Below, in pieces: positions 8,214 to 16,080 of a stretch of 21,714 nt of DNA. The notes below the pieces were generated by a model. It saw only the letters and a list, made by a program, of their open reading frames with translations, was not told the origin of the DNA and ran no database searches. Each line of letters begins with the position of its first letter. Within the stretch, counting starts at the first letter, position 1. Source of the stretch: an uncultured Eubacteriales bacterium (GTDB taxonomy: Bacteria > Bacillota > Clostridia > Oscillospirales > CAG-272); assembly GCA_900547565.1 (NCBI GenBank), contig URHI01000016.1:1-21714 (forward strand), read 5' to 3'. Made by a program: the position numbers and the translations under genes.

Positions 8214-11200
8214 ATGCTGTATAAAAAGAATTCCGCTCCCGAGCTTTCGGATGAGCTGTTCCGCTCTCCAAGCTGTGAATACCGAGGAACACCGTTCTGG
8301 TCGTGGAACTGCAAGCTGGAGCATGACGAGCTTATGCGACAGATCGACATTCTCAAGCAAATGGGCTTTGGCGGATTTCACATGCATGTGCGTTCCGGCA
8401 TGGCCACCCCCTATCTGAGCGACGAATTTATGGAGCTTGTCGACGCTTGTGTGGATAAGGCGGAAAAAGAGGACATGCTTGCATGGCTCTATGACGAGGA
8501 TCGCTGGCCGTCCGGCTTTGCCGGCGGACTTGTCACATCCGATCCGCAGTACCGCATACGATATCTTCTGTTCACACCAACGCCATATGAAGTTGAAGGC
8601 GGCAAGCTCAGAGAAGGAAATGAGCAGGCAACGGCGCTTCGAAGTGGGCTCGGCAAGCTGATAGCCGTGTTCGATGTGGAGCTTGACGAGGACGGCTGTC
8701 TGCGTCGGTATGAGCGGGTCGAGCCAAACGCCACACCGCGAGGACGGCTGTGGTACGCTTACGTTGAATCTCCTCAGTGTTCGCCGCGCTACAACGGTGC
8801 AACATATGTAAACGTGCTGGATCGCAAATCAATACAGCGCTTCCTTGAGGTCACACACGAGCGTTACTTTGAACGCTTCGGCAAGGAATTTGACCGGCGT
8901 ATACCCGCAATTTTTACCGATGAACCGCAATTCACACACAAAACTACGCTGAGTTTTTCGAATATTGCACGCGACCAGGCAATGCCATGGACAGACGATC
9001 TTCCTGACACTTTCCGGGAAGCGTACGGAGAGGAGCTGATCCCCCACATTCCCGAGTTGTTCTGGGAGCTTCCGGGCAACCGTGTGTCGATAACAAGGTA
9101 TCACTTTCACGATCATGTAACCGACCGGTTCGTCACAGCATTTGCCGATACATACGGCAACTGGTGCCGGAAGCATAATATTATGATGACGGGGCACGTC
9201 ATGCATGAACCGCGCCTCGAATCACAGACACGCAGTGTGGGAGAGGCAATGCGTTCATACCGTTCCTTCCAACTGCCGGGCATAGATATGCTTGCCAATC
9301 GGTATGAGCTGACTACCGCCAAGCAGGCGGCATCGGCCGTCCACCAGTACGGCCGCGAAGGCATGCTCAGCGAGCTGTACGGTGTCACCGGCTGGGATTA
9401 TGACTTCCGCGGTCACAAGCTGCAGGGTGACTGGCAGGCCGCACTGGGAGTCACTGTGCGCGTTCCTCATCTTTCGTGGGTGTCTATGGAGGGCGAGGCC
9501 AAGCGCGACTATCCTGCTTCAATCAGCTATCAGTCCAGCTGGTATACCGAATATTCATATGTTGAAGACCATTTTGCTCGGCTCAATACAGCGCTCACGC
9601 GCGGTCGCCCCGACATTCGCGTGGGCGTAATACACCCAATCGAAACAATGTGGCTGCATTGGGGGCCGTCCGACCGGACAGGGCTGATACGCAGCCAGCT
9701 CGACACCGACTTCCAGAATCTCACCTCATGGTTGCTTTATGGCTCGATAGACTTTGACTTTATATCCGAAGCGCTCTTGCCCGAACTGTGCTCAGAAGGC
9801 GAAGCCCCGCTTAAGGTCGGGCATATGTCATACGACGCCATCATTGTCCCCGGCTGTGAAACACTTCGTTCCTCGACCGTCGAGCGACTGACCGGTTTTG
9901 TACGTAACGGCGGCAAGCTGATATTCATGGGAGAATCCCCAAAATATGTCGATGCACGCAGTCAGCATGCTGACTATGTGCAGACACTGTACAGAGCTGC
10001 TACTTCAATTCCGTTTGCCAAGGCCGCGCTGCTAAACGAGCTTGCGCCGTTCCGCACACTTGAGATCCGTGGAGACAACGGCAGTCTGACTGAGAATCTT
10101 CTGTATCAGCTGCGCCGTGACGGCGACGACCGCTGGCTCTTCATTGCAAACGGCAAAGAACCGTATAACAACGACCTGTCAAAGCGGCAGTCAATTATAA
10201 TCATACTGCCCGGCCGCTGGACTGCACGGCTGTACAATACGCTTGACGGCACCATATCGCATGAATCCGTAAGCTACCGTGGTGATTCCACAGTAATATC
10301 ACACAGTCTCTACCAGCATGACAGCCTTCTGTTGCGACTGACTCCCGGAACCGACAACGAAACAGCAATACCGGCACCACGCAAAGCGGCAGCGCAGGTA
10401 CTGCTTCCGCCGTCTGTCGGATACACGCTGGATGAGCCGAACGCGCTGTTACTTGACACCGCAGAATATTCATTTGACGGTGGAGATGTTCAGGCTGAAG
10501 ACGAGCTGCTGCGAATAGACACTGCCTGCCGCCGCTCACTCGGCTGGACGCCTTGGAACGGCAGTGCCAATCAGCCATGGTGCCTGCCGGCTACCGAGCC
10601 TGAGCACCGCATAAAGCTGATATTCAGTATAGACAGCGACATTGACTACAGCGGCGCACGTTTGGCGCTTGAAACACCGGAAACGGCAGAAATCACCTTT
10701 AACGGGCAACGTATAGACAACACTCCTAACGGCTGGTATGTCGACCGGGCAATAAAGACTGTCGCATTGCCTCCGATACACCGCGGAGCCAATCGGCTTG
10801 AAATAGTATATCCGTTCGGTCAGAGAACAGCGGTAGAATGGTGCTATATTCTTGGTGACTTCGGAGTCAGCGTCTGCGGACGTTGCAAGCGCATAACAAA
10901 ACTGCCGGATAAGCTGACATTCGAGAGCATTACAACGCAGGGTCTTGCCTTCTACGGCGGAACAGTTACTTATCACACCGAGGTAGAAACACATGGCGAA
11001 GAAATTGAAGTTACAGTTCCGCAATACCGGGCCGGAGCTGCCAAGGTATCGCTGGATGGCGGCAAGGCGGAATACGTCACATATGCACCATATCGCACGG
11101 TGTTCTCAAATATAGCGCCCGGGCGGCATAGGCTAGACATAAAGCTTTATCTGACGCGCATAAACGGATTTGGCCCTGTACATTGTGCTGACTCAAAAAT

Positions 11201-11318
11201 GTCCTATCCCGGCCCCGGCTCTTACCGTACGACCGGCGACAGCTGGTGCTATGAATATCGGCTGAAGTCTCAGGGACTGACTGCATCACCATGGGTGAAG
11301 CTGCTCACAAATAAATAA
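8214..11318 (+). CDS. Large glycoside hydrolase, GH106-like, candidate intracellular alpha-L-rhamnosidase
   Basis: A 1034-residue protein with no signal peptide or membrane segment, so probably cytoplasmic. The N-terminal half looks like a (beta/alpha)-barrel hydrolase. EYRGTPFWSWN (22-32) is followed by a helix and GFGGFHMHVRSGMATPYLS (51-69), then WLYDEDRWPSGFAGG (91-105) and FTDEPQF (234-240). A middle segment near residue 500 onward resembles the glutamine-amidotransferase-like domain of large glycosidases (VGHMSYDAIIVPGCETL, GGKLIFMGE). The C-terminal third is beta-rich with a galactose-binding-like motif (AEITFNGQRI...GANRLEIVYPFG). This layout recalls GH106 and related rhamnosidases. 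The assignment to rhamnose rests mainly on the rhaA operon and could be another deoxysugar or uronide. I cannot map the catalytic glutamates with certainty. Confidence 0.7.
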   Translation: MLYKKNSAPELSDELFRSPSCEYRGTPFWSWNCKLEHDELMRQIDILKQMGFGGFHMHVRSGMATPYLSDEFMELVDACVDKAEKEDMLAWLYDEDRWPSGFAGGLVTSDPQYRIRYLLFTPTPYEVEGGKLREGNEQATALRSGLGKLIAVFDVELDEDGCLRRYERVEPNATPRGRLWYAYVESPQCSPRYNGATYVNVLDRKSIQRFLEVTHERYFERFGKEFDRRIPAIFTDEPQFTHKTTLSFSNIARDQAMPWTDDLPDTFREAYGEELIPHIPELFWELPGNRVSITRYHFHDHVTDRFVTAFADTYGNWCRKHNIMMTGHVMHEPRLESQTRSVGEAMRSYRSFQLPGIDMLANRYELTTAKQAASAVHQYGREGMLSELYGVTGWDYDFRGHKLQGDWQAALGVTVRVPHLSWVSMEGEAKRDYPASISYQSSWYTEYSYVEDHFARLNTALTRGRPDIRVGVIHPIETMWLHWGPSDRTGLIRSQLDTDFQNLTSWLLYGSIDFDFISEALLPELCSEGEAPLKVGHMSYDAIIVPGCETLRSSTVERLTGFVRNGGKLIFMGESPKYVDARSQHADYVQTLYRAATSIPFAKAALLNELAPFRTLEIRGDNGSLTENLLYQLRRDGDDRWLFIANGKEPYNNDLSKRQSIIIILPGRWTARLYNTLDGTISHESVSYRGDSTVISHSLYQHDSLLLRLTPGTDNETAIPAPRKAAAQVLLPPSVGYTLDEPNALLLDTAEYSFDGGDVQAEDELLRIDTACRRSLGWTPWNGSANQPWCLPATEPEHRIKLIFSIDSDIDYSGARLALETPETAEITFNGQRIDNTPNGWYVDRAIKTVALPPIHRGANRLEIVYPFGQRTAVEWCYILGDFGVSVCGRCKRITKLPDKLTFESITTQGLAFYGGTVTYHTEVETHGEEIEVTVPQYRAGAAKVSLDGGKAEYVTYAPYRTVFSNIAPGRHRLDIKLYLTRINGFGPVHCADSKMSYPGPGSYRTTGDSWCYEYRLKSQGLTASPWVKLLTNK

Positions 11319-11345
11319 TTAATATTTCTGCAACAATAAAATTGT

Positions 11346-11376
11346 CCCCATGTGGCATAAGATCTGCCACATGGGG
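11346..11376. terminator. Bidirectional intrinsic terminator between the GH106-like gene and the binding-protein gene
   Basis: A perfect 12-bp stem (CCCCATGTGGCA, 11346-11357, with 11365-11376) and a 7-nt loop. It is flanked by ATTTT on the plus side and by an A/T-rich tract on the left (reading ACAATTTTATTG on minus). It lies 27 bp after the hydrolase stop and 21 bp from the end of the convergent lipoprotein gene. Confidence 0.92.
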
Positions 11377-11397
11377 ATTTTCCGTATTCGAACTTAT

Positions 11398-12897
11398 TCA
11401 ATCAATATTATCGAAGTTGTCGTTAAATTTGCCAACAAGTCGATCCAGTAGCTTTATCTGCGACTTCATCAAAGTTGAGTAATCGGTGGCTCCATCAGCT
11501 AAAGCATCTCTGAATTTCTGGAAGGTTATCTTCTGAAATGTCATGGTAAAAATACGTCCTATGTCAAAGCTCAGCGTTTCGCGCAGTATATCATACATCT
11601 GAGCGGTCTTGTTGTCATGTGCATATTTGACCTTCATACCTTCCTCAAACAGCACGGGAGTTACCTGTCTGTAACCTTCAGATGCCATGCACTCAAGAGT
11701 CACCGCTGCATTTTCATCGTTTTTGCTGCCCTTGGAAATGCCGTAAAGAGTGTACGGGAATCCGAGAATGGTGGAGTAATTTTCTTGCGCAGAGTCATAC
11801 TTGGGAACCGGAACGATTCCGAACTCGAAGCTGACATCCTTAAGGTCCTTGGAGGCTATCTGAACACGGTCATACCTGAACAGTGAGCGGTCTTCAACAA
11901 AAATGTTCTTGTCATAGAAGGCAAAGTTTCCTTCGTTAAGATAGGACCTGACCTTGTTCACCAGATTGACAGCCTTTTCGCCGTTGATGTCTGCAGATAC
12001 AACTACCTGACCTTCAGAGTTCTTGTCCATGGTCCTGAGTCCGGCACCGTAATAGAAAGGATCGAGATGGACAGTGCTGGAGAGAGTAAAGGCAAACGTA
12101 TCACCATTATCAACGGTATTATTGCCATCATCATTGTATATGTTCTGGGACATTTCGATCATTTTATCCAGCGTCCACTGATTGTTGTCAACCAGGTCAT
12201 AAGGATTTTCGAGGCCGTATGTGGCAAGCATTTCCTTGTTGAAAAAGCAGCAGTACATCATGTACAGCATGTTAGTGGAAATGTCGCCCGACGCAAAGTA
12301 CAGCTTGTCGTTTATGGTAGACTCTTCGAGCAGGTTATCCGGCCACCAGGGCTTTTCAAAATCCAGCGTGCTGTATTGCGTAAGATCCCTGACCATGCCT
12401 TTATATGCCATTGTAGCTATAACCATACTGTATGCTGCCACAACATCGTACTCGCAAAGGCCCGAGGTAATGTCGGCATTTGCCTTGGCAACAAACTCGT
12501 CCTGTTTTTCGTATTTACCGGGACTGGGAACAAAATTCAGCTTTACTTTAAGTCTGTCCTCAATAGTCAAATTCCTGGAATAAATAGAGTCGTTAACACT
12601 CTCACCGGTCTGTTCGTTAACAAAGAACTCCACGTTCTCAGCGTCTTCCCAGTAAAGGAATGTAACATCGCTGTTTTTGAGATCTGTGTCCGGGTCAATG
12701 CAATCTTTGAGATATCCGTTTTCATCATACTGACCGTCAGACGGAATGTCCGGATTGTTGGAATCCGGGGTTCCAGGTGTAGTATCCGCGTGGGGGGTAG
12801 TTGTATCAGCAGGATTATCGTCGCCGTTATTTGCGCATCCCACCGCTACAGCAAGCAACATGAGCAGGCACATAAATAATGCTATGGATCTTTTCAT
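11398..12897 (-). CDS. Solute-binding lipoprotein of a sugar-type ABC transporter (orphan)
   Basis: A 499-residue lipoprotein. It has a lysine/arginine start, a hydrophobic core and the lipobox AVGC with C21 as the acylated cysteine. A linker rich in Thr, Asp and Pro follows (22-55), then a large extracellular substrate-binding domain. The body resembles family 1 carbohydrate-binding proteins seen in Clostridia (for example YWPWWPDNLL-like aromatic loops, here PWWPDNLLEE, and a C-terminal helical bundle). No permease or ATPase genes adjoin it, so it must borrow a membrane complex encoded elsewhere or act otherwise. The ligand is unknown; rhamnose-containing oligosaccharides are a guess from the neighbours only. 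GGGAAGGA lies just before the ATG at 12897. Confidence 0.85.
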   Translation of the reverse strand: MKRSIALFMCLLMLLAVAVGCANNGDDNPADTTTPHADTTPGTPDSNNPDIPSDGQYDENGYLKDCIDPDTDLKNSDVTFLYWEDAENVEFFVNEQTGESVNDSIYSRNLTIEDRLKVKLNFVPSPGKYEKQDEFVAKANADITSGLCEYDVVAAYSMVIATMAYKGMVRDLTQYSTLDFEKPWWPDNLLEESTINDKLYFASGDISTNMLYMMYCCFFNKEMLATYGLENPYDLVDNNQWTLDKMIEMSQNIYNDDGNNTVDNGDTFAFTLSSTVHLDPFYYGAGLRTMDKNSEGQVVVSADINGEKAVNLVNKVRSYLNEGNFAFYDKNIFVEDRSLFRYDRVQIASKDLKDVSFEFGIVPVPKYDSAQENYSTILGFPYTLYGISKGSKNDENAAVTLECMASEGYRQVTPVLFEEGMKVKYAHDNKTAQMYDILRETLSFDIGRIFTMTFQKITFQKFRDALADGATDYSTLMKSQIKLLDRLVGKFNDNFDNID

Positions 12898-12934
12898 GGT
12901 TCCTTCCCTTTCTTTGATTTACAATTATGCCATT

Positions 12935-12940
12935 ATTTTA
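12935..12940 (-). promoter_or_regulatory. Candidate -10 element of the binding-protein promoter
   Basis: TAAAAT on the minus strand preceded by TGA, an extended -10. No good -35 lies 17 bp upstream: that position holds ACAAAG, inside the palindromic region at 12959-12983. A weak -35 overlapped by a palindrome suits a regulated promoter. Confidence 0.5.
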
Positions 12941-12958
12941 TCACATTGCGTCGGCTAC

Positions 12959-12983
12959 TTTGTTAACAAAATGTTAACATTTT
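12959..12983. promoter_or_regulatory. Tandem TGTTAACA palindromes, candidate operator
   Basis: Two overlapping perfect palindromes: TTTGTTAACAAA (12959-12970) and AAAATGTTAACATTTT (12968-12983). The shared octamer TGTTAACA recurs at 12961-12968 and 12972-12979, so the dyad centres are 11 bp apart, one helical turn. They cover and lie just upstream of the -35 position of the binding-protein gene, and 8 bp downstream of the dpsB stop. The regulator is unknown. Confidence 0.6.
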
Positions 12984-12990
12984 TCTTGAT

Positions 12991-13544
12991 TCATATAAAA
13001 ACCCTCTGGAACTGCTTACTGTTCAGTGCAGCTTCAAGTGTCGGCTCTACAAGCGAGAAATCCGCCACCATGGAATAAGGCTTACCTACAGGATCGTCCT
13101 GGGCAAGTGGAACAAAATATATATTTTTGCGTGACATGAGAAGCGCCATATTTTTAAGATTTGCCGACAGCACGTCATTGGACGCCAAAGCAATTACAAG
13201 CGGGCGGCTGCAGCGCAAATGGCCGCCATGGTAACTGCCGTATCTGTTATACCGCATGCCAGTTTAGCCAGTGTATTACCGGTACAGGGGCATATTATCA
13301 GCGCCTCCATAGGAGTACGCGGACCTAAAGGTTCTGCATCGACTATTGTGTGTACTATTTCACGGCCGCACAGCTGTGTCACCTTTTCGCGCAGTGCGGT
13401 ACACTCACCGAATCTGGTGGAGGTTGAGTAAACATTTTCACTCATTATCGGGAGTATGTCGCGTCCGGAGAGCCGCAGCCGCGCCAGCTGTTCAATCGCC
13501 GCGGCATGCGTGCAGAAGGAACCGCACATTGCAAAGCCGGTCAT
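12991..13544 (-). pseudogene. dpsB: Dipicolinate synthase subunit B, frameshifted
   Basis: DpsB is a flavoprotein-fold subunit that, with DpsA, makes dipicolinic acid for the spore core. Frame 1 (from the ATG at 13544, overlapping dpsA as ATGA) reads GFAMCGSFCTH and then PCTGNTLAKLACGITDTAVTMAA, all typical of the family. It then hits a stop at 13194 after eight unrelated residues. The family sequence resumes in the -1 frame at about 13221 as HLRCSRPLVIALASNDVLSANLKN, then KNIYFVPLAQDDP, and ends at 12991. Joined, the two parts give about 184 residues, near the usual length. Compared with the usual MAAKAHLR, only two residues plus one base are missing, so a 7-bp deletion between GGCC repeats is my inference. 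It could be a real pseudogene or an assembly error. Confidence 0.85.
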
Positions 13545-14458
13545 TGAACTACCCCCTCACGTGATAATATGTCAAGTATTGTATCGCAGATTATGTTTCC
13601 TGCAGTGTACGGCGAACACTTGCCGGGCAGTGACAGCGCCCAGATAACACGTACTCCACATTCACCTGCCACACGTGAATCAACACCGCCCGGAGCCGAT
13701 GCCAGATCTATTATCAGAGTGTTCTTGCATATTCCGGGAAGTACATTCCCGTCAAACAGCCAGTATGGGACCGTGTTGAAGATCACATCGTAGCCTTCCC
13801 CAAGCACGCGCAGGCTGCTGACACCGTCCCGAACCTGAATTCTAAGCGTGCCGTATCCGCAGTTCTCCGCCCACGCAAGATCAACACCCTTACGTGCCGC
13901 AACCGTCACCTGCGCTCCGAGTGCGGCCAGTATTTTTGCCAGCGTGCGTCCGACTCGTCCGTAACCGATAACGGCAACGCGAGCACCGTGTATTGTAACG
14001 GGTAGCTCATTCATGGCTATGGCCACCGCACCCTCGGCGGTCGGAACCGCATTTTTAATTTGAAGCTCCTCCGACTCAAAATAATCCCACGCGCGGTGTC
14101 CTGCTGTATCCGCCATACTCTTGAATGCCGGAGTAAAACGGCCTCCCAGCACCGGCGTTCCCGGAGGCAGTGCATCAATGAGTTTGGACAGCTTGAGACG
14201 CCAAGGTGACTCGGGATCAGACATGGGACAGTTTACCCTGACGCCGTCGGACGACGCAGGAAGCGGCAGTATCACCGCATGACAGCCTGCCACTGCATCT
14301 TCCCAACGATCACAGCGCACCGCACCTCCGAGCGCCTCTTCGCCGTGTCCAAGCCCCCACACAGCCGTTTCAAAGCCCAGCCCCGACAGCCGCCGCGCTA
14401 CCGCCAACTGCCGGGCATCTCCGCCCAACAGGGCGAGTTTTATATTATTGTCAAACAT
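13541..14458 (-). CDS. dpsA: Dipicolinate synthase subunit A (SpoVFA-type)
   Basis: A 305-residue NAD(P)-dependent dehydrogenase subunit. It oxidises the dihydrodipicolinate-pathway intermediate to dipicolinic acid (with DpsB) in the mother cell during sporulation. Visible features are the N-terminal LALLGGDARQLAVARRL (8-24), typical of DpsA. The Rossmann motif VAVIGYGRVGRTLA follows (161-174), and then the segment DLASAPGGVD shared with the family. Length fits the roughly 300 expected. The ATG at 14458 follows AAGGA at 9 bases. Stop and dpsB start overlap as ATGA. A match to a mother-cell sigma -10 (CATAAACT, minus, 14496-14503) with an ACC 14 bp upstream is possible but weak. The gene is intact even though dpsB is broken. 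Confidence 0.93.
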   Translation of the reverse strand: MFDNNIKLALLGGDARQLAVARRLSGLGFETAVWGLGHGEEALGGAVRCDRWEDAVAGCHAVILPLPASSDGVRVNCPMSDPESPWRLKLSKLIDALPPGTPVLGGRFTPAFKSMADTAGHRAWDYFESEELQIKNAVPTAEGAVAIAMNELPVTIHGARVAVIGYGRVGRTLAKILAALGAQVTVAARKGVDLAWAENCGYGTLRIQVRDGVSSLRVLGEGYDVIFNTVPYWLFDGNVLPGICKNTLIIDLASAPGGVDSRVAGECGVRVIWALSLPGKCSPYTAGNIICDTILDILSREGVVQ

Positions 14459-14534
14459 AATGTTGTCCTTTCAGAATAAAATGGTTTCCATAGCCAGTTT
14501 ATGAAACGGCGGACACAGGTGCCACTCACTGCGC

Positions 14535-14563
14535 TTGACAAAGCATACGATACATGGTAAAAT
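14535..14563 (+). promoter_or_regulatory. Consensus sigma-A promoter of lysA
   Basis: TTGACA (14535-14540), 17-bp spacer, TAAAAT (14558-14563) preceded by TGG (extended -10). The predicted start is near 14570, leaving only about 9 nt before the first ATG (14579) and about 27 nt before the second (14597). Confidence 0.85.
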
Positions 14564-14596
14564 AATGCTGTTATTTTTATGAAACGGAACAACAAA

Positions 14597-15991
14597 ATGC
14601 AGACAACAACCTTTATTGATAATTTCATCACACCGCGCCTGACACGCTCACCCGACGGCAGGCTGTTGTTCGACGGTTTTGACTGCGAACAGCTTGCAAG
14701 GCAGTACGGCACACCGCTGTACCTTATGAGTGAAGACACGGTACGAGCCAATTGCCGCCGTCATTTAAATGCACTGCGACGATATCTCGGAGCCGATGCG
14801 GTGGCGGCATATGCCGGCAAGGCGCTGTCCTGCCGTCAGATATACCGTATTATTGCCGACGAGGGCATGTACGCCGACGCGGTGTCCTCAGGCGAGCTGT
14901 ACACTGCCTACGCCTCCGGTTTTGATATGTCGCACATAATATTTCACGGCAACAACAAAACCCCGGCAGACATAGCCTACGCTCAGAAGCTCGGCGTAGG
15001 GCTCATTGTGGCAGACAGCTCCTATGAGGTGGCCATGATAAGCCGCTCGGCTGCGTCTGCGGGTATAGTGCAACCAATATTGCTGCGTCTTACCCCCGGC
15101 ATTGATGCTCACACACACCAAAAGATAAGTACCGGGCAGGCAGATTCCAAGTTCGGTATACCTATAGACCGTGCACCGGAGGCAGTTGCACACGCGCTGT
15201 CAATGCCGGGTGTGCGGCTGGACGGCATACACTGCCATATCGGATCCCAGATATCAGACCCGAAGCCGTTCTGCGATGCGCTTGAGATCTTGCTCGATGC
15301 GCTATCCGGGCTACAATCAGATACCGGCTTTACCGCACGGATAATCAACCTCGGGGGCGGTTTCGGCGTGCGATATGTTGATTCGGACACAGCCGCAAAC
15401 CCGGATACAATTTTTTCCGCGCTTGGAAGTATGCTTGATGACTTCTGCCGCACCCGCCGATATCCACACCCTGCCGTAATTACCGAGCCGGGGAGAAGTA
15501 TTGTGGCAGATGCCGGCATCACACTGTACACGGTCGGCAACATCAAGCAGTCCGGTGCCGGAACAACATATGTATCGGTTGACGGCGGCATGGCTGACAA
15601 CCCTCGATATGCACTGTACTGCGCACCGTACACTGCACTTGCGGCAGTTGAGTCACCCGGAGGTAGCGCTACTATATCCCATACCAGCGCTCCACTCTCC
15701 GACGAGGATTATTTGCCAACCGAATTCAATCTTCCTGATACGGCATTCAACGACTGTGCAATAGTAGGCCGCTGCTGTGAAAGCGGCGACATACTGGTGC
15801 CTCACGCTCATCTGCCGCGTGTCTGTCCCGGTGACATAATTGCCGTGCTAAATACCGGAGCATATAATTACTCCATGGCCTCAAATTACAATCGCCTTCC
15901 CCGCCCTCCCATTGTCATGCTGCACAACGGCAAGGCTTACGTCGCCGTCCGGCGGGAAACGCCCGAGGACGTTGCCGCGCTGGATTGCTGA
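14597..15991 (+). CDS. lysA: Diaminopimelate decarboxylase
   Basis: A PLP-dependent fold-III decarboxylase making L-lysine from meso-diaminopimelate. From this start it has 464 residues. The Schiff-base lysine K75 is in AYAGKALSC (72-80). Other landmarks are the glycine loop LGGGFGVRY, GIHCHIGSQ, EPGRSIVADAG, the cross-subunit GRCCESGD and the GAYNYSM substrate/PLP region near the C-terminus. I favour the ATG at 14597 because it follows CGGAA (14585-14589) at about 7 bases. The in-frame ATG at 14579 has no ribosome binding site and lies only about 9 nt from the predicted transcription start; if used it adds six residues. The gene is divergent from dpsA and convergent with polA, and looks monocistronic. 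Confidence 0.95.
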   Translation: MQTTTFIDNFITPRLTRSPDGRLLFDGFDCEQLARQYGTPLYLMSEDTVRANCRRHLNALRRYLGADAVAAYAGKALSCRQIYRIIADEGMYADAVSSGELYTAYASGFDMSHIIFHGNNKTPADIAYAQKLGVGLIVADSSYEVAMISRSAASAGIVQPILLRLTPGIDAHTHQKISTGQADSKFGIPIDRAPEAVAHALSMPGVRLDGIHCHIGSQISDPKPFCDALEILLDALSGLQSDTGFTARIINLGGGFGVRYVDSDTAANPDTIFSALGSMLDDFCRTRRYPHPAVITEPGRSIVADAGITLYTVGNIKQSGAGTTYVSVDGGMADNPRYALYCAPYTALAAVESPGGSATISHTSAPLSDEDYLPTEFNLPDTAFNDCAIVGRCCESGDILVPHAHLPRVCPGDIIAVLNTGAYNYSMASNYNRLPRPPIVMLHNGKAYVAVRRETPEDVAALDC

Positions 15992-16004
15992 CATAGATGT
16001 ACAA

Positions 16005-16077
16005 AAAACAGATAGGTGGTACTGCACAAGTCCGTTTTTAAGGACATATGCACATATCAGTACAACCTATCTGTTTT
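16005..16077. terminator. Long two-tier hairpin, bidirectional terminator between lysA and polA
   Basis: Outer arms of 20 nt (16005-16024 and 16058-16077) pair with one mismatch and are flanked by AAAA/TTTT. The loop holds a second small stem, GTCC (16030-16033) with GGAC (16042-16045). T-rich tracts follow on both strands. It starts 14 bp after the lysA stop and ends 4 bp before the polA stop. The size is unusual for a plain terminator. Confidence 0.8.
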
Positions 16078-16080
16078 ACT

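Noticed and set aside
12067..12879. Plus-strand open frame of 270 codons
   Set aside because: Antisense to the binding-protein gene, whose signal peptide and lipobox are convincing.
12959..12983. Clostridial Rex operator (TTGTTAA, 4-nt gap, TTAACAA)
   Set aside because: The half-sites are present but 7 nt rather than 4 nt separate them, so the standard Rex geometry is not met.
13194..13257. Programmed -1 frameshift in dpsB
   Set aside because: There is no X-XXY-YYZ slippery heptamer at the junction. DpsB is not known to use recoding, and two family residues are also missing, which favours a deletion or sequence error.
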